The notes under the pieces are model-generated. The model made no database searches. It worked only from the letters and a program-made list of their open reading frames with translations, and had not been told where the DNA came from. Below, one piece after another: positions 33,808-45,651 of a stretch of DNA of 64,000 nucleotides (position 1 is the first letter of the stretch; every line of letters starts with the position of its first letter). Origin of the DNA: Gracilibacillus massiliensis. Lineage in GTDB: Bacteria; Bacillota; Bacilli; Bacillales; Amphibacillaceae. The stretch covers positions 1-64,000 of the forward strand of contig NZ_CZRP01000008.1 in assembly GCF_001458115.1 (NCBI RefSeq), read 5' to 3'. The position numbers were made by a program, and so were the translations under genes.

Positions 33808-34673
33808 AACCGTTTATTCTCCCTAAAATGATCGACGATTTCCTTTGCTAATTCTGCAATTGATTGACGGTGATAACGGATTGATCCATCAAATCGGTGA
33901 TTGAAATCATCAATTAATGTAAGAACTTCCGGCACATCAAGATTTACTTCTTGTAGCTGTTTTGTTTTGGAGAATATTTCTTCTGGATTGCCTTCCATAT
34001 GTACTTCTCCATTTGCTAATACGATGATCCGATCGGCATATTTAAGCGCCTGATCCATTTGATGTGTTACCAAAATCGTTGTCATCTGTCTTGATTGATG
34101 TAACTGATAGAACATATCCATTATATCGTATTGTCCTTTTGGATCTAATCCTGCTGTAGGTTCATCTAGAATTAAAACCTCTGGCTCCATTGCTAGTACA
34201 CCCGCAATCGCTACTCTGCGCATTTGTCCGCCACTTAATTCAAATGGGGATTTGTTTAAAATATCGGTTGGTAATTCTACTTTTTCCATGGATCTTATGA
34301 CACGTTGTTCGATTTCTTCTTTAGGCACTCGGAAATTATGTGGACCAAAGCTAATATCTCTTTCCACTGTTTCTTCAAAAAGTTGATGCTCCGGATACTG
34401 AAAAACAATGCCTACTTTTTCTCTTAACTTTCTCAAATCCTGTCTTTTATTATCATTTGATAATAGGAAGTCTCCTACATGCACCTCACCTTCTGTTGGT
34501 ACTAATAAGCCATTTATATGCTGTAGCAGTGTGGATTTACCTGATCCGGTATGGCCGACAACTGCGATATATTCTCCAGATGAAATCGATAGATTGATAT
34601 TACGGATTGCTTGATAGGCAAAAGGCGTATGTGGTTGGTAGGTATATCCTACTTGTCTAAATTGGATGTCCAT
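33804..34673 (-). CDS. ecfA2: ECF transporter ATPase EcfA2
   Basis: 289 residues. Walker A GHTGSGKST, Q-loop QYPEHQLFEETV, signature LSGGQMRRVAIAG, Walker B LILDEPTAGLDP, and His in VTHQMDQ. The second of two ATPases that form a heterodimer beneath EcfT. Its start overlaps the end of ecfA1 by 25 bp, suggesting coupled translation. Confidence 0.96.
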   Translation of the reverse strand: MDIQFRQVGYTYQPHTPFAYQAIRNINLSISSGEYIAVVGHTGSGKSTLLQHINGLLVPTEGEVHVGDFLLSNDNKRQDLRKLREKVGIVFQYPEHQLFEETVERDISFGPHNFRVPKEEIEQRVIRSMEKVELPTDILNKSPFELSGGQMRRVAIAGVLAMEPEVLILDEPTAGLDPKGQYDIMDMFYQLHQSRQMTTILVTHQMDQALKYADRIIVLANGEVHMEGNPEEIFSKTKQLQEVNLDVPEVLTLIDDFNHRFDGSIRYHRQSIAELAKEIVDHFRENKRL

Positions 34674-35482
34674 AATTGCTTAATAAACTCCTCATGATTT
34701 AATGGATATAAGGCAAATTGATAATCGTATCTTTCTAATTCTAATGCAAGTTGAACAGTAAACGGTAAAGTCAATCCGATTGATTCTAATCTCTCATGAT
34801 GTGTGAATAATTGTTCCTTGGTGGTATCCAAGTATATATTGCCGTTATTCATAACAATGACACGGTCTGCTAAAATGATTTCATTTAAATCATGCGTAAT
34901 CATCATCATTGTCATTTTCTCTCGCTTCTTTAATTCCTGTATGGTCGATAAAATCTCTTTCCGACCTTTAGGATCTAACATGGAGGTTGCTTCATCTAGT
35001 AATAATATCTCCGGTTTAATTGCCATAACACTTGCGATAGCCACTCGTTGCTTTTGTCCTCCCGAAAGATGATGTGGCTCATGGTTGATATATTGATCCA
35101 TGCCAACATTCATCAAACTTTGATGGATTCGATCCACCATTTCAGCTCGTGGTATTCCTCGGTTTTCTAACCCAAAAGCAACATCATCTTTTACGGTGGT
35201 CCCTACAAATTGATTTTCAGGATTTTGAAAAACCATGCCAACTTTCTTACGGATCTCCCATACATTAGATGTTCGAATCTTTTTTTCATCTATTAGCACT
35301 TCACCACTCTGTGGTGTTAACAATCCATTTACTAGCTTAGAAACAGTAGATTTGCCTGAACCGTTATGTCCTAAGATTGCCACCGTCTGGCCTTCCTCTA
35401 TCGTCAAATTAAGATTCTTTAATACATATGGAGATTCTTCATTATATCGAAAAAAAACATTTCGAAACTCTATCGCTGACAT
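34649..35482 (-). CDS. ecfA1: ECF transporter ATPase EcfA1
   Basis: 277 residues. Walker A GHNGSGKST, Q-loop QNPENQFVGTTV, signature LSGGQKQRVAIAS, Walker B ILLLDEATSMLDP, and His in ITHDLNE. First gene of the ecfA1-ecfA2-ecfT-truA unit. A terminator and a repeat element separate it from rplQ, so the unit should have its own promoter near 35490-35600. Confidence 0.96.
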   Translation of the reverse strand: MSAIEFRNVFFRYNEESPYVLKNLNLTIEEGQTVAILGHNGSGKSTVSKLVNGLLTPQSGEVLIDEKKIRTSNVWEIRKKVGMVFQNPENQFVGTTVKDDVAFGLENRGIPRAEMVDRIHQSLMNVGMDQYINHEPHHLSGGQKQRVAIASVMAIKPEILLLDEATSMLDPKGRKEILSTIQELKKREKMTMMMITHDLNEIILADRVIVMNNGNIYLDTTKEQLFTHHERLESIGLTLPFTVQLALELERYDYQFALYPLNHEEFIKQLWTSNLDK

Positions 35483-35604
35483 TGAAATAGCTCCCTTGAT
35501 TGCTATATTTCCCGGGTAATATTATTCTCTCATTTTACCATACTCCGACGGAAAGAGAAGTGCTAAGAAAAACCGGGGAAGCCCACTCGGTCTTTTTAGT
35601 AGTA

Positions 35605-35785
35605 ATTTTGAAATGGATAATAGATTTAAAATCTGCTAGGCTTGCCCACTTCGCTTTCCAGGGAAAACGCCACTGCATAGAAAACACTACGAAAGCTTGC
35701 TTGAGTAGATGTTGCACTTGTGCCCGTGGTAAAAGGGAAGTGGGCAGCCGCAGCGGTGGATTCATATACACTACATTTCAAAATG
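35605..35785. repeat. MITE-like inverted-repeat element
   Basis: ATTTTGAAATGG ... GGCTTGCCCACTTC at the left and GAAGTGGGCAGCCGCAG ... CATTTCAAAAT at the right form imperfect terminal inverted repeats of about 55 bp. The same sequences occur in the element at 50500-50980. No coding capacity. Confidence 0.6.
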
Positions 35786-35896
35786 AATACTTTGATAACA
35801 AATGTCTTGATACCGCTGATTATAAGCTTTCCTTGCTTACAAGGCAAAAGCGCCTATTACATTTTTAAATCTCAACCAGAGTGATGTTTGTATTAC

Positions 35897-35953
35897 AAAA
35901 AAAGGGCTTGGATGCACCTCGTAATGAGAGTAGCTCCTGCCCCTTGCTTTTTG
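35897..35953 (-). terminator. Terminator of the alpha operon after rplQ
   Basis: Minus strand AAGCAAGGGGC...GCCCTTTTTTT with an inner imperfect stem (GGAGCTACTC / GAGGTGCATCC) and seven T, starting about 10 bp after the rplQ stop. Confidence 0.75.
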
Positions 35954-35961
35954 GTATTCAA

Positions 35962-36315
35962 TTATACTAATTCAATGACTGCCATTTCAGCCCCATCACC
36001 GCGACGAGGTCCTAATTTAAGCACTCTTGTGTATCCACCTTGGCGATCTTCATAGCGACCTGCGATGTCGCTAAACAGTTTTTGTACAGCAACTTCATTT
36101 TCATTTGCTTCTGCATTATATAAAAATGCAGCAGCTTGACGACGAGCATGAATATCACCGCGTTTACCAAGTGTAATCATTTTATCTACAACCGAGCGTA
36201 GTTCTTTTGCTTTCGCTTCCGTTGTTTCTAAACGTTCATGTACAATAAGGTCAGTAGCTAAACCACGTAACAGTGCTTTTCGCTGATCCGTTGTACGTCC
36301 TAGTTTTCTAGCCAT
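35962..36315 (-). CDS. rplQ: 50S ribosomal protein L17
   Basis: 117 residues, starting [20 protein letters not shown], close to Bacillus L17. It stands 43 bp after rpoA and is the last gene of the spc-alpha transcription unit, ending at the terminator near 35950. Confidence 0.98.
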   Translation of the reverse strand: MARKLGRTTDQRKALLRGLATDLIVHERLETTEAKAKELRSVVDKMITLGKRGDIHARRQAAAFLYNAEANENEVAVQKLFSDIAGRYEDRQGGYTRVLKLGPRRGDGAEMAVIELV

Positions 36316-36358
36316 GGATTATCCCTCCTTCATTAGAGATCTCTAAAAGGTGTCATGA

Positions 36359-37303
36359 TTAATCTTCGTTACGTAGACCTAAACCTAAATCTTCTAATTT
36401 ATGTTTCACTTCTTCAAGTGATTTACGACCTAAGTTACGAACTTTCATCATATCTTCTTCCGATTTATGAGCTAACTCTTGTACCGTGTTAATACCTGCA
36501 CGTTTCAAGCAGTTATAAGATCTTACTGATAAATCAAGTTCTTCGATTGTCATTTCAAGAACTTTTTCTTTCTGATCTTCTTCTTTTTCAATCATAATTT
36601 CAGCATTTTTTGCTTCGTCCGTTAAACCAACAAAAATATTCATATGCTCCGTAAAGATTTTAGCACCTAATGATACTGCTTCTTCTGGGCGAATACTTCC
36701 GTCTGTTTGAATATCAAAAGTAAGTTTATCATAATTGGCATCTTCACCAATACGAGTGTTTTCCACTTGATACGTTACTTTAGATACGGGCGTGAAAATA
36801 GAGTCCACTGGAATAACACCAATTGGACGATCTTCATGGTTGTTTGTGTCAGCTGGACGATATCCTCGACCGCTTTGTGCTGAAATTTTCATTTTTAAAT
36901 GACCATTACTACCTACTGTAGCAATGTGAAGATCTGGATTTAAAATTTCGACATCACTATCAAAAATGATATCTGCAGCCGTAACTTTTCCTTCTCCCTG
37001 TACATCTACTTCTAGCGTTTTTTCTTCATCTGAATAGATTTTAAGAGCAAGTTGTTTTAAGTTTAAGATAATAGTTGTGACGTCCTCGACTACTCCTTCA
37101 ACTGTTGAAAACTCATGTAATGCTCCATCCATTTGAACAGATGTAACAGCAGCGCCAGGAAGTGAAGATAATAGGATACGACGCAAGGAGTTACCAAGTG
37201 TAGTACCATATCCACGTTCTAGTGGTTCTACAACGAATTTACCATAGGTAGCATCATTACTGATCTCTACTGTTTCTATTTTCGGTTTTTCAATTTCGAT
37301 CAT
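36359..37303 (-). CDS. rpoA: RNA polymerase subunit alpha
   Basis: 314 residues, the Bacillus length. The N-terminal assembly domain includes [20 protein letters not shown]. The C-terminal domain includes [20 protein letters not shown] and [11 protein letters not shown], the part that binds UP elements and regulators. The 198-bp gap from rpsK is longer than its neighbours and contains a strong hairpin. Confidence 0.98.
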   Translation of the reverse strand: MIEIEKPKIETVEISNDATYGKFVVEPLERGYGTTLGNSLRRILLSSLPGAAVTSVQMDGALHEFSTVEGVVEDVTTIILNLKQLALKIYSDEEKTLEVDVQGEGKVTAADIIFDSDVEILNPDLHIATVGSNGHLKMKISAQSGRGYRPADTNNHEDRPIGVIPVDSIFTPVSKVTYQVENTRIGEDANYDKLTFDIQTDGSIRPEEAVSLGAKIFTEHMNIFVGLTDEAKNAEIMIEKEEDQKEKVLEMTIEELDLSVRSYNCLKRAGINTVQELAHKSEEDMMKVRNLGRKSLEEVKHKLEDLGLGLRNED

Positions 37304-37335
37304 CTATTAAACCCTCCTCTAAAACGTCGAAACCC

Positions 37336-37357
37336 CGGTTAGACCTTCGTCTAACCG
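37336..37357 (-). promoter_or_regulatory. Hairpin in the rpsK-rpoA spacer
   Basis: A perfect 9-bp stem CGGTTAGAC / GTCTAACCG with a 4-nt loop lies 33-54 nt before the rpoA start codon. No T-run follows, so it is not a standard terminator. It could be an RNA-processing or translational control site. Confidence 0.5.
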
Positions 37358-37501
37358 AAATTCCCCAGGTAGGCAGTTCCCGTTTCTGCACTATGCAATT
37401 CTGTCGAACGCAAATGGTGTATTGAATCCATATTCTTAAAAAACTTTATTAAGCTATCATAAACCATTATAGACAGATTAACAAATAATATACTGTGATT
37501 A

Positions 37502-37891
37502 TTATACTCGACGACGTTTTGGTGGGCGACAACCATTGTGAGGAACTGGCGTTACATCCACAATAGCTGTTACTTCTATACCTGCTGCTTGAAGTGAACG
37601 AATTGCTGCTTCACGTCCAGCACCAGGTCCTTTCACTGTAACCTCTAAAGATTTCACACCATGATCCTGAGCTGTTTTTGCTGCAGCCTCAGCAGCCATT
37701 TGTGCTGCAAAAGGTGTAGATTTTCGAGAACCTCTAAAGCCTAGCGCTCCTGCACTACTCCAGCTAAGTGCATTACCTTGTACATCAGTAATCGTAACAA
37801 TTGTATTATTAAATGTAGAACGGATATGTGCAATACCCGTGTCTATATTCTTTTTCACTTTACGTTTACGTGTATTTGATTTACGAGCCAT
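37502..37891 (-). CDS. rpsK: 30S ribosomal protein S11
   Basis: 129 residues: [20 protein letters not shown] and the conserved C-terminus [17 protein letters not shown]11 lies on the 30S platform near the mRNA exit. 23 bp after rpsM in the alpha operon. Confidence 0.98.
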   Translation of the reverse strand: MARKSNTRKRKVKKNIDTGIAHIRSTFNNTIVTITDVQGNALSWSSAGALGFRGSRKSTPFAAQMAAEAAAKTAQDHGVKSLEVTVKGPGAGREAAIRSLQAAGIEVTAIVDVTPVPHNGCRPPKRRRV

Positions 37892-37914
37892 AAGTTAGCA
37901 AACCTCCTTTTATC

Positions 37915-38280
37915 TTATTTCTTTTTGTTAGCCATTGTTTTTCTTGGACCTTTACGAGTACGAGAGTTGTTCTTCGTTTTTTGTCCGCGAACTGGTAAGC
38001 CACGGCGATGACGCACACCACGATAGGATCCAATTTCAATTAGACGCTTAATGTTAAGAGATACTTCACGACGAAGGTCCCCTTCCACTGTATAGCTGTC
38101 CATTTTTTGACGAATTTGACCTAATTCTTCTTCTGTTAAATCACGAACACGAGTGCTTTCATTCACACCAGCTTCTTCTAATACTTTCTTAGCAGTTGTT
38201 TTCCCAATACCATAAATATAGGTTAAAGCAATCACTACACGTTTATCACGCGGAATATCTACACCAGAAATACGTGCCAT
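37915..38280 (-). CDS. rpsM: 30S ribosomal protein S13
   Basis: 121 residues: [32 protein letters not shown] and the tail [15 protein letters not shown]. Head protein of the 30S subunit that contacts the 50S subunit and P-site tRNA. It directly follows rpmJ. Confidence 0.98.
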   Translation of the reverse strand: MARISGVDIPRDKRVVIALTYIYGIGKTTAKKVLEEAGVNESTRVRDLTEEELGQIRQKMDSYTVEGDLRREVSLNIKRLIEIGSYRGVRHRRGLPVRGQKTKNNSRTRKGPRKTMANKKK

Positions 38281-38297
38281 AGATTGATTACACCTCC

Positions 38298-38441
<144 letters not shown>

Positions 38442-38660
38442 TTATTTATAACGGTACGTAATACGACCTCTTGTTAAATCATATGGAGAAAGTTCAACCG
38501 TTACTTTATCTCCTGGTAAAATACGAATGAAGTGCATTCTAATTTTCCCAGAAACATGTGCAAGTACGGTGTGGCCATTCTCTAGTTCAACTTTAAACTG
38601 TGCATTCGGTAAAGTATCAATTACTGTACCTTCTACTTCAATTGCATCGTCTTTCGCCAT
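38442..38660 (-). CDS. infA: Translation initiation factor IF-1
   Basis: 72 residues: [20 protein letters not shown], an S1-like OB fold ending GRITYRYK. It occupies the 30S A site during initiation. Its start lies 23 bp inside the end of the KOW-protein gene; GGGAGAT upstream of the ATG supports this start. Confidence 0.98.
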   Translation of the reverse strand: MAKDDAIEVEGTVIDTLPNAQFKVELENGHTVLAHVSGKIRMHFIRILPGDKVTVELSPYDLTRGRITYRYK

Positions 38661-38973
38661 CGAGTTGATCTCCCTTCTTCAAATCTGTCACATATTCTTC
38701 GACAAATTTATTAATAGCATAACGCAATTTACCATTGGTTACGCGCCCTGTTTCGAGAAGGCTTCTTTGAACTTCAGGAGACACAAAACGTGTGAACGTA
38801 ATATGTTGGATGTTTTTTTTCTTCGGTCGATCATATTTACGCCTGTCTCCATCCGCCAACAACACAAAACGACTGTCTACTTTTTCAATAACAATTGCAA
38901 ACTGACCTGCTTCGCGTCCCTGTAGGATTTGAACAACCTGACCTAATTCCGGATAACTCTCCGTTTCGCTCAA
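38638..38973 (-). CDS. KOW-domain RNA-binding protein (ybzG/L14e-like)
   Basis: 111 residues. An N-terminal KOW motif ([20 protein letters not shown]) and [20 protein letters not shown] are typical of the small L14e-like protein encoded between map and infA in Bacillus. Its exact role is unclear; ribosome association is likely. It starts at TTG with GAAGGTG upstream. The C-terminus runs into infA. The map gene that normally precedes it is absent. Confidence 0.85.
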   Translation of the reverse strand: MSETESYPELGQVVQILQGREAGQFAIVIEKVDSRFVLLADGDRRKYDRPKKKNIQHITFTRFVSPEVQRSLLETGRVTNGKLRYAINKFVEEYVTDLKKGDQLDGERRCN

Positions 38974-39049
38974 CCATCATCACCTTCATTTTGGTTTTAC
39001 GTTATACTTTTTTAGTTAGTATCATTATACCAACTTTAACGATAAATAA

Positions 39050-39745
<696 letters not shown>

Positions 39746-41041
39746 TTATTTAATAAAGCCTTTATAGTTACGTTTTACTAGCTGTCCTTCTAATTGTTTC
39801 ATCGTCTGTAATGCAACACCGACTACAATTAGTAAACCAGTTCCACCGATTTGAACGGATTGTGGTAAGCCTGCCAAATCACCTAAAACTAGTGGTAAGA
39901 CAGATACCGCAGCTAAAAAGATGGATCCAACAAATGTTAGTCGATACATAACACGTGTTAAATAAGTCTCCGTTGTTTTTCCTGGTCGAATTCCAGGAAT
40001 ATAACCGCCTTGTTTCTTCAGGTTGTCAGCCATTTGTTCAGGGTTAACTTGAACAAATGTATAGAAATACGTAAATGCGATGATTAGCACAACGTATATA
40101 ACCATACCTGTTGGGTTTGTATAATCAAAAATGTTCGAAATTGTCGATGCAATCTCATTATTCTCAAAGAAACCTGCGATTGTTCGCGGTGCAATGATAA
40201 ATGAAATAGCAAAGATAACTGGAATTACCCCTGCAGCATTTACTTTTAACGGTAAATGTGTAGAGTGTCCTCCTACTGGCGAACGATTCACTAAACGTTT
40301 TGCATATTGTACAGGAATTTTACGTAATGCTTGTTGGATGAAAATAACTCCAACCGTTACCGCAATAACTAGCAATACGATCAACAATACAATAATAATA
40401 TTTAGGAACAATTCATCATCTGCACCAGATCCAAAATATTGTGCGTAAATTTGATTAACACCATTTGGAATGGCTGCAACGATACCTGCAAAAATCAGGA
40501 TTGAAATACCATTACCAACACCATTTGCAGTAATTTGCTCCCCTAACCACATTAGGAATGCAGTACCACTTGTTAATACAATAGCAATAACTAGGAACTT
40601 ACCTACGCCAGGGTCAGAAATTAATAGACCGCCTGACATAGCATTAAACCCTACGGACATAGCACAAGCTTGGATGAATGCTAAGCCTATCGTTGCATAT
40701 CGAGTCACCTGTGCTAGCTTTTTACGACCCATTTCTCCTTGCTTTTTCCACTCAGAGAATTTTTGAACGACATCCATTTGCAAAAGTTGCATAATAATAG
40801 ATGCTGTAATGTAAGGCATAATACCCATCGCAAAGATGGAGAAGTTTTGCAGGGCTCCACCACCAAACGTATTGAGTAAGCCAAATACATTTTGTTCATT
40901 CATAAAGTCAATAGCAGATCGATCTGTGAATGGAACAGGAATAAACGTTCCAATCCGAAATACTATTAACATGAGAAGTGTAAAAATGATCTTTTGTCTA
41001 ATATCTGCTACACGCACAAAATTGGAGATTGTACGAAACAT
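39746..41041 (-). CDS. secY: Preprotein translocase channel subunit SecY
   Basis: 431 residues with ten membrane segments. Markers are RIGTFIPVPF, GIMPYITASIIMQLLQ (plug and TM2 area), QGGYIPGIRPGKTTETYLTR (cytoplasmic loop binding SecA and the ribosome). Core of the SecYEG secretion channel. The start overlaps the rplO stop by one base (TAATG). Confidence 0.98.
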   Translation of the reverse strand: MFRTISNFVRVADIRQKIIFTLLMLIVFRIGTFIPVPFTDRSAIDFMNEQNVFGLLNTFGGGALQNFSIFAMGIMPYITASIIMQLLQMDVVQKFSEWKKQGEMGRKKLAQVTRYATIGLAFIQACAMSVGFNAMSGGLLISDPGVGKFLVIAIVLTSGTAFLMWLGEQITANGVGNGISILIFAGIVAAIPNGVNQIYAQYFGSGADDELFLNIIIVLLIVLLVIAVTVGVIFIQQALRKIPVQYAKRLVNRSPVGGHSTHLPLKVNAAGVIPVIFAISFIIAPRTIAGFFENNEIASTISNIFDYTNPTGMVIYVVLIIAFTYFYTFVQVNPEQMADNLKKQGGYIPGIRPGKTTETYLTRVMYRLTFVGSIFLAAVSVLPLVLGDLAGLPQSVQIGGTGLLIVVGVALQTMKQLEGQLVKRNYKGFIK

Positions 41042-41478
41042 TAAATCACCTCAGTTTTACCGCCCGCTGCTTCGATTGCATCTTTTGCTGAAGCAGAAAA
41101 CTTATGAGCTTTTACGGTTAATTTCTTTTCTAATTTTCCATTTCCAAGAATCTTAACGCCAGACTTTACCTTGCTTATGGTACCTGTCTCAAGTAAAAGC
41201 TCAGGTGTCACTTCAGTACCCTCATCATAGTTATTCAATGTTTCTAAGTTAACAATTGCGAAATCTTTGCGGTTAATATTGGTAAAACCACGTTTCGGTA
41301 AACGTTGGAAAAGTGGCATTTGACCACCTTCAAATCCTGGACGTACACCTCCACCAGAACGTGCTTTTTGACCTTTATGACCACGTCCAGATGTTTTACC
41401 ATTACCTGAAGCCATACCACGACCTACGCGGTTACGCTCTTTCTTCGCTTGTGATGGTTTTAATTCATGAAGTTTCAT
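41041..41478 (-). CDS. rplO: 50S ribosomal protein L15
   Basis: 145 residues: [55 protein letters not shown]. Late 50S assembly protein. Translationally coupled to secY. Confidence 0.98.
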   Translation of the reverse strand: MKLHELKPSQAKKERNRVGRGMASGNGKTSGRGHKGQKARSGGGVRPGFEGGQMPLFQRLPKRGFTNINRKDFAIVNLETLNNYDEGTEVTPELLLETGTISKVKSGVKILGNGKLEKKLTVKAHKFSASAKDAIEAAGGKTEVI

Positions 41479-41507
41479 GCGAGCACCTCCTCTTAAAACT
41501 AATTTTA

Positions 41508-41690
41508 TTAAACTTCTTTAATATCTACTAAATGTGATACTTTGTTAATCATGCCTCGCACGACAGGAGTATCTTCACGGACTACTGATTGATGCATCTT
41601 TCTTAGACCTAACGTTTGTACAGTAGCTTTTTGTACTTCTGATCTACCGATGACACTGCGTTTGAGGGTAATTTCTATCTTGTTAGACAT
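41508..41690 (-). CDS. rpmD: 50S ribosomal protein L30
   Basis: 60 residues: [34 protein letters not shown]. Typical short bacterial L30. 13 bp after rpsE. Confidence 0.98.
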   Translation of the reverse strand: MSNKIEITLKRSVIGRSEVQKATVQTLGLRKMHQSVVREDTPVVRGMINKVSHLVDIKEV

Positions 41691-41703
41691 TTTGTTTCCC
41701 TCC

Positions 41704-42210
41704 CTATCCTAACAATTCTTCTACAGACTTACCACGAAGTTTTGCTACTTCTTCAGCACGCTTTAATTCGCTAAGTCCATTAATTGTTGCACGAACCATG
41801 TTAATTGGTGTATTTGATCCTAATGATTTAGATAGGATATCACCTACACCAGCAAGCTCTAATACGGCACGTACTGGTCCACCAGCGATAACTCCCGTAC
41901 CTTCTACAGCTGGTTTCAACAAGATGTTACCAGCCCCGAATTGTCCGTGAATTTCGTGTGGAATGGAAGTACCAACGACTGGTACATTGATTAAGTTTTT
42001 CTTTGCATCGTCAATTGCTTTCTTAATAGCTTCTGGTACTTCTTGTGCTTTACCAGTACCAAATCCTACATGACCATTTTTATCTCCGACTACTACCAAT
42101 GAAGCAAAGCGAAAACGACGTCCACCTTTAACTACTTTTGCTACACGGTTGATTGTTACAACGCGTTCTTCTAAATCCAATTTGTTTGGGTCGATGTTAG
42201 TACGCAACAT
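41704..42210 (-). CDS. rpsE: 30S ribosomal protein S5
   Basis: 168 residues: [40 protein letters not shown]. The spectinomycin-loop region (VVKGGRRF) looks wild type. Two residues longer than B. subtilis S5 at the N-terminus. Confidence 0.98.
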   Translation of the reverse strand: MLRTNIDPNKLDLEERVVTINRVAKVVKGGRRFRFASLVVVGDKNGHVGFGTGKAQEVPEAIKKAIDDAKKNLINVPVVGTSIPHEIHGQFGAGNILLKPAVEGTGVIAGGPVRAVLELAGVGDILSKSLGSNTPINMVRATINGLSELKRAEEVAKLRGKSVEELLG

Positions 42211-42228
42211 ATGTCCCTCCTTTTTTAA

Positions 42229-42591
42229 TTAAAATTCAAGACCTGCTTCGCGAGCAGCATCTGCTAGAGATTTAACTCGACCATGATATAAATATCCACC
42301 ACGATCAAAAACAACATTTTTTAAGTCTTTGTCAAGCGCACGTTTAGCGATTAACTCACCAACTTGTTTCGCTGCTTCAACATTTCCTGTTGCTTCTAAG
42401 TTTAACTCTTTATCTACAGTAGACGCACTTGCTAATGTCACGTTGTTCACGTCATCGATTAGTTGTGCGTAGATATGATTATTTGAACGAAATACGTTTA
42501 GACGTGGGCGTTGTTCCGTACCGAATAAATTCTTACGGATACGCTGATGTCTTTTTTGACGCACACTGTTTTTATTAGGCTTTGTGATCAT
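42229..42591 (-). CDS. rplR: 50S ribosomal protein L18
   Basis: 120 residues: [20 protein letters not shown], ending AREAGLEF. It binds 5S rRNA in the central protuberance. 18 bp before rpsE. Confidence 0.98.
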   Translation of the reverse strand: MITKPNKNSVRQKRHQRIRKNLFGTEQRPRLNVFRSNNHIYAQLIDDVNNVTLASASTVDKELNLEATGNVEAAKQVGELIAKRALDKDLKNVVFDRGGYLYHGRVKSLADAAREAGLEF

Positions 42592-42623
42592 CTAGGTCAC
42601 TCCTTTCCGCTTGCTACCTAAAC

Positions 42624-43160
42624 TTACTTAGCAGTTTTACCTTCTTTACGACGTACATATTCACCTTCATAACGGATACCTTTACCTTTGTATGGCTCAG
42701 GTGGGCGAATCGCTCTAATGTTTGCTGCAACTGCACCAACTAATTCTTTGTCGATACCTTTTACAACAACTCTTGTATTGGCTGGAACATCAATTTCAAT
42801 TCCATCAATCGCATCTATTTCTACAGGGTGAGAATAACCTGCATTTACAACAAGTTTGTTACCTTGTTTTTGAGCACGGTACCCAACACCTTGAATTTCT
42901 AGTGCTTTTTCGAATCCTTTATGGACACCTTCTACCATGTTTCCAATAAGGCTTCTTGTTGTTCCGTGTAATGCTTTGTGTTGTTTGCTGTCACTAGGAC
43001 GGGCTACAGTCAAAACATTATCATCGATATTAATTTTCATATCACTGCTAAAAGAACGGCTTAATTCGCCTTTAGGTCCTTTTACAGTTACATTATTACC
43101 GTCAATTTTAATTTCCACACCTTGTGGAATATCTAATAACTTTAAACCTATACGAGACAT
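42624..43160 (-). CDS. rplF: 50S ribosomal protein L6
   Basis: 178 residues from ATG 43160: [48 protein letters not shown] lies 6 nt upstream; a GTG at 43169 would overlap that site and is rejected. L6 sits near the factor-binding site. Confidence 0.98.
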   Translation of the reverse strand: MSRIGLKLLDIPQGVEIKIDGNNVTVKGPKGELSRSFSSDMKINIDDNVLTVARPSDSKQHKALHGTTRSLIGNMVEGVHKGFEKALEIQGVGYRAQKQGNKLVVNAGYSHPVEIDAIDGIEIDVPANTRVVVKGIDKELVGAVAANIRAIRPPEPYKGKGIRYEGEYVRRKEGKTAK

Positions 43161-43191
43161 CTCTTGCACCTCCTGCCTTCTTGAAAATATC

Positions 43192-43590
43192 TTACCAAAT
43201 GTATGCTAACACTTCGCCACCGATAGCTTGCGAGCGTGCTTCTTTATCAGATAATACACCTTTTGAAGTAGAAACGATCGCGATACCTAAACCATTTAAA
43301 ACTTTAGGTAATTCATCTGCTTTTGCATAAACGCGTAGACCCGGTTTACTAATTTTCTTTAAACCTGTGATAACACGCTCATCGTTAGTACCATACTTCA
43401 AAAAGATACGAAGGATTCCTTGTTTACTATCTTCTACGTACTCATAGTCACGGATAAACCCTTCACGTTTTAGAATATCTGCAATTTCTTTCTTAAGATT
43501 CGACGCTGGGAACTCCAATTTTTCATGGCGTACCACGTTAGCGTTACGAATACGAGTAAGCATATCTGCAATTGGATCTGTCATAACCAT
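43192..43590 (-). CDS. rpsH: 30S ribosomal protein S8
   Basis: 132 residues: [38 protein letters not shown]. Central-domain 16S rRNA binder and, in E. coli, translational repressor of the spc operon. Confidence 0.98.
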   Translation of the reverse strand: MVMTDPIADMLTRIRNANVVRHEKLEFPASNLKKEIADILKREGFIRDYEYVEDSKQGILRIFLKYGTNDERVITGLKKISKPGLRVYAKADELPKVLNGLGIAIVSTSKGVLSDKEARSQAIGGEVLAYIW

Positions 43591-43619
43591 TCTTTTTACC
43601 TCCTTCCCTATTCGGGGAT

Positions 43620-43817
<198 letters not shown>

Positions 43818-43834
43818 TTATACGAGCTTTTCGC

Positions 43835-44374
43835 TTATTTTTGGAAAGGCATGCCAAGTTGTGTTAAGAGTTCAGAAGCTTCTTCGTCAGAATTAGCTGT
43901 TGTCACGATAACAACGTCCATCCCTCTAACCTTGTTTACTTGATCATAATTAATTTCCGGGAAAATTAATTGCTCTTTTACACCTAAAGTGTAGTTACCA
44001 CGGCCATCAAATGCTTTTTTAGAAATACCACGGAAGTCACGCACACGTGGTAGTGATACATCGATAAGCTTTTGAAGGAAATCATACATACGCTCACCAC
44101 GTAATGTTACTTTCGCACCGATTGGCATTCCTTCACGTAAGCGGAAACCTGCGATTGATTTTTTCGCTTTCGTTACTACAGGTTTTTGACCAGTGATTTG
44201 TGATAGTTCCTCAACAGCAGCATCTAGCGCTTTAGAGTTTTGAACTGCGTCACCTACACCCATATTAACAACGATTTTTTCAACTTTTGGTACTTCCATT
44301 ACAGAATCATAATTAAATTTATCTACTAATGAAGTTACAATTTCTTTATTGTACTTTTCTTTTAAAGCGTTCAT
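43835..44374 (-). CDS. rplE: 50S ribosomal protein L5
   Basis: 179 residues: [52 protein letters not shown]. Binds 5S rRNA and touches the P-site tRNA elbow. Confidence 0.98.
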   Translation of the reverse strand: MNALKEKYNKEIVTSLVDKFNYDSVMEVPKVEKIVVNMGVGDAVQNSKALDAAVEELSQITGQKPVVTKAKKSIAGFRLREGMPIGAKVTLRGERMYDFLQKLIDVSLPRVRDFRGISKKAFDGRGNYTLGVKEQLIFPEINYDQVNKVRGMDVVIVTTANSDEEASELLTQLGMPFQK

Positions 44375-44401
44375 TACGTAAACCTCCTTTCATCGCCAGC
44401 A

Positions 44402-44713
44402 CTATTTATCTAAAGATTCACCAGATTTTTTAGCGATACGAACTTTCTTTCCATCGCGTACTTCATATCCAACACGAGTTGGTTCGCCAGATTTAGGATC
44501 AACTGGCAATACATTTGAAACATGAATTGTTGCTTCTTGATTCAAGATACCACCTTGTGGATTTTCTTGTGAAGGTTTTGCGTGTTTTTTCACGATGTTG
44601 ACACCTTCCACAAGCACACGATCTTTTTTCGGGAATGAAGCTAATACTTCTCCCTGCTTTCCTTTATCTTTACCTGAAATGATTTGTACTTTATCACCTT
44701 TTTTGACATGCAT
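44402..44713 (-). CDS. rplX: 50S ribosomal protein L24
   Basis: 103 residues with an N-terminal KOW motif ([20 protein letters not shown]) and [20 protein letters not shown]. Assembly initiator protein of the 50S subunit. Confidence 0.98.
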   Translation of the reverse strand: MHVKKGDKVQIISGKDKGKQGEVLASFPKKDRVLVEGVNIVKKHAKPSQENPQGGILNQEATIHVSNVLPVDPKSGEPTRVGYEVRDGKKVRIAKKSGESLDK

Positions 44714-44752
44714 GCTATCCGCACCTCCTTACACGGTTTTTCCGTAACGTGC

Positions 44753-45121
44753 TTATAATACTTCTGGAGCTAGAGATACGATTTTCATGAATTTCGCATC
44801 ACGCAATTCACGTGCAACTGGTCCAAAAATACGAGTACCTCTTGGACTTTGGTCATCACGAATGATAACTGCTGCATTCTCATCAAATCGAATATATGAA
44901 CCGTCTTTACGTCTCACTCCGCTCTTAGAACGTACGATTACTGCTTTAACTACTTCACCTTTTTTAACAACGCCTCCTGGTGTTGCTTGTTTCACAGAAC
45001 AAACAATTACATCACCAACGTTCGCTGTTTTACGGCCGGAACCGCCTAAGACTTTAATCGCTAGTACCTCACGAGCACCAGAGTTATCTGCTACTTTCAA
45101 ACGAGATTCTTGTTGGATCAT
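44753..45121 (-). CDS. rplN: 50S ribosomal protein L14
   Basis: 122 residues, the universal length: [40 protein letters not shown]. Located at the subunit interface. Confidence 0.99.
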   Translation of the reverse strand: MIQQESRLKVADNSGAREVLAIKVLGGSGRKTANVGDVIVCSVKQATPGGVVKKGEVVKAVIVRSKSGVRRKDGSYIRFDENAAVIIRDDQSPRGTRIFGPVARELRDAKFMKIVSLAPEVL

Positions 45122-45164
45122 ATGCGTGTACCCTCCCTTCGGAACTTATCCGAGCGATCTTTAA

Positions 45165-45428
45165 TTAAATAATTACTGCTTCTTCCACTACTTCTAATAG
45201 ACGAAAACGTTTTGTTTTAGATAGTGGTTTAGTTTCCATGATACGAACAATATCGCCGATTTTAGCTTGATTGTTTTCATCATGCGTTTTGAAATTTTTT
45301 GAGTATTTAACACGTTTGCCATATAAATTATGGAATTTGTATGTTTCAACGACAACAGTGATAGTCTTATCCATCTTGTCAGATACGACACGTCCAGTAT
45401 AGACTTTACGATCATTACGCTCACTCAT
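45165..45428 (-). CDS. rpsQ: 30S ribosomal protein S17
   Basis: 87 residues: [42 protein letters not shown]-fold protein binding the 5' domain of 16S rRNA. Confidence 0.98.
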   Translation of the reverse strand: MSERNDRKVYTGRVVSDKMDKTITVVVETYKFHNLYGKRVKYSKNFKTHDENNQAKIGDIVRIMETKPLSKTKRFRLLEVVEEAVII

Positions 45429-45447
45429 CTGAGGCTAACCTCCTTTA

Positions 45448-45651
45448 TTATCCGTTATTTACGCTTAGCTCTCTTTCGCGAACAACAGTTTTCATACGTG
45501 CAATTGACTTACGCACTTCACGTAGACGTGCTGTGTTTTCCAATTGACCTGTAGCTAGTTGGAAACGCAAATTGAAAAGCTCTTCTTTTAATGACTTGAT
45601 TTTTTGTTCAATTTCGGCAGTGGTTAGTTCTCTAATTTCATTAGCCTTCAT
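45448..45651 (-). CDS. rpmC: 50S ribosomal protein L29
   Basis: 67 residues from ATG 45651: [40 protein letters not shown]. The upstream reading to 45666 lacks a site of its own; GGTGGTGA precedes 45651. Eleven bases overlap rplP. L29 lines the peptide exit tunnel. Confidence 0.97.
   Translation of the reverse strand: MKANEIRELTTAEIEQKIKSLKEELFNLRFQLATGQLENTARLREVRKSIARMKTVVRERELSVNNG

Noticed and set aside
35535-35868. Small reading frames of 73-122 codons between ecfA1 and rplQ
   Set aside because: They fall within the repeat element and terminator region, and their translations do not resemble any family.
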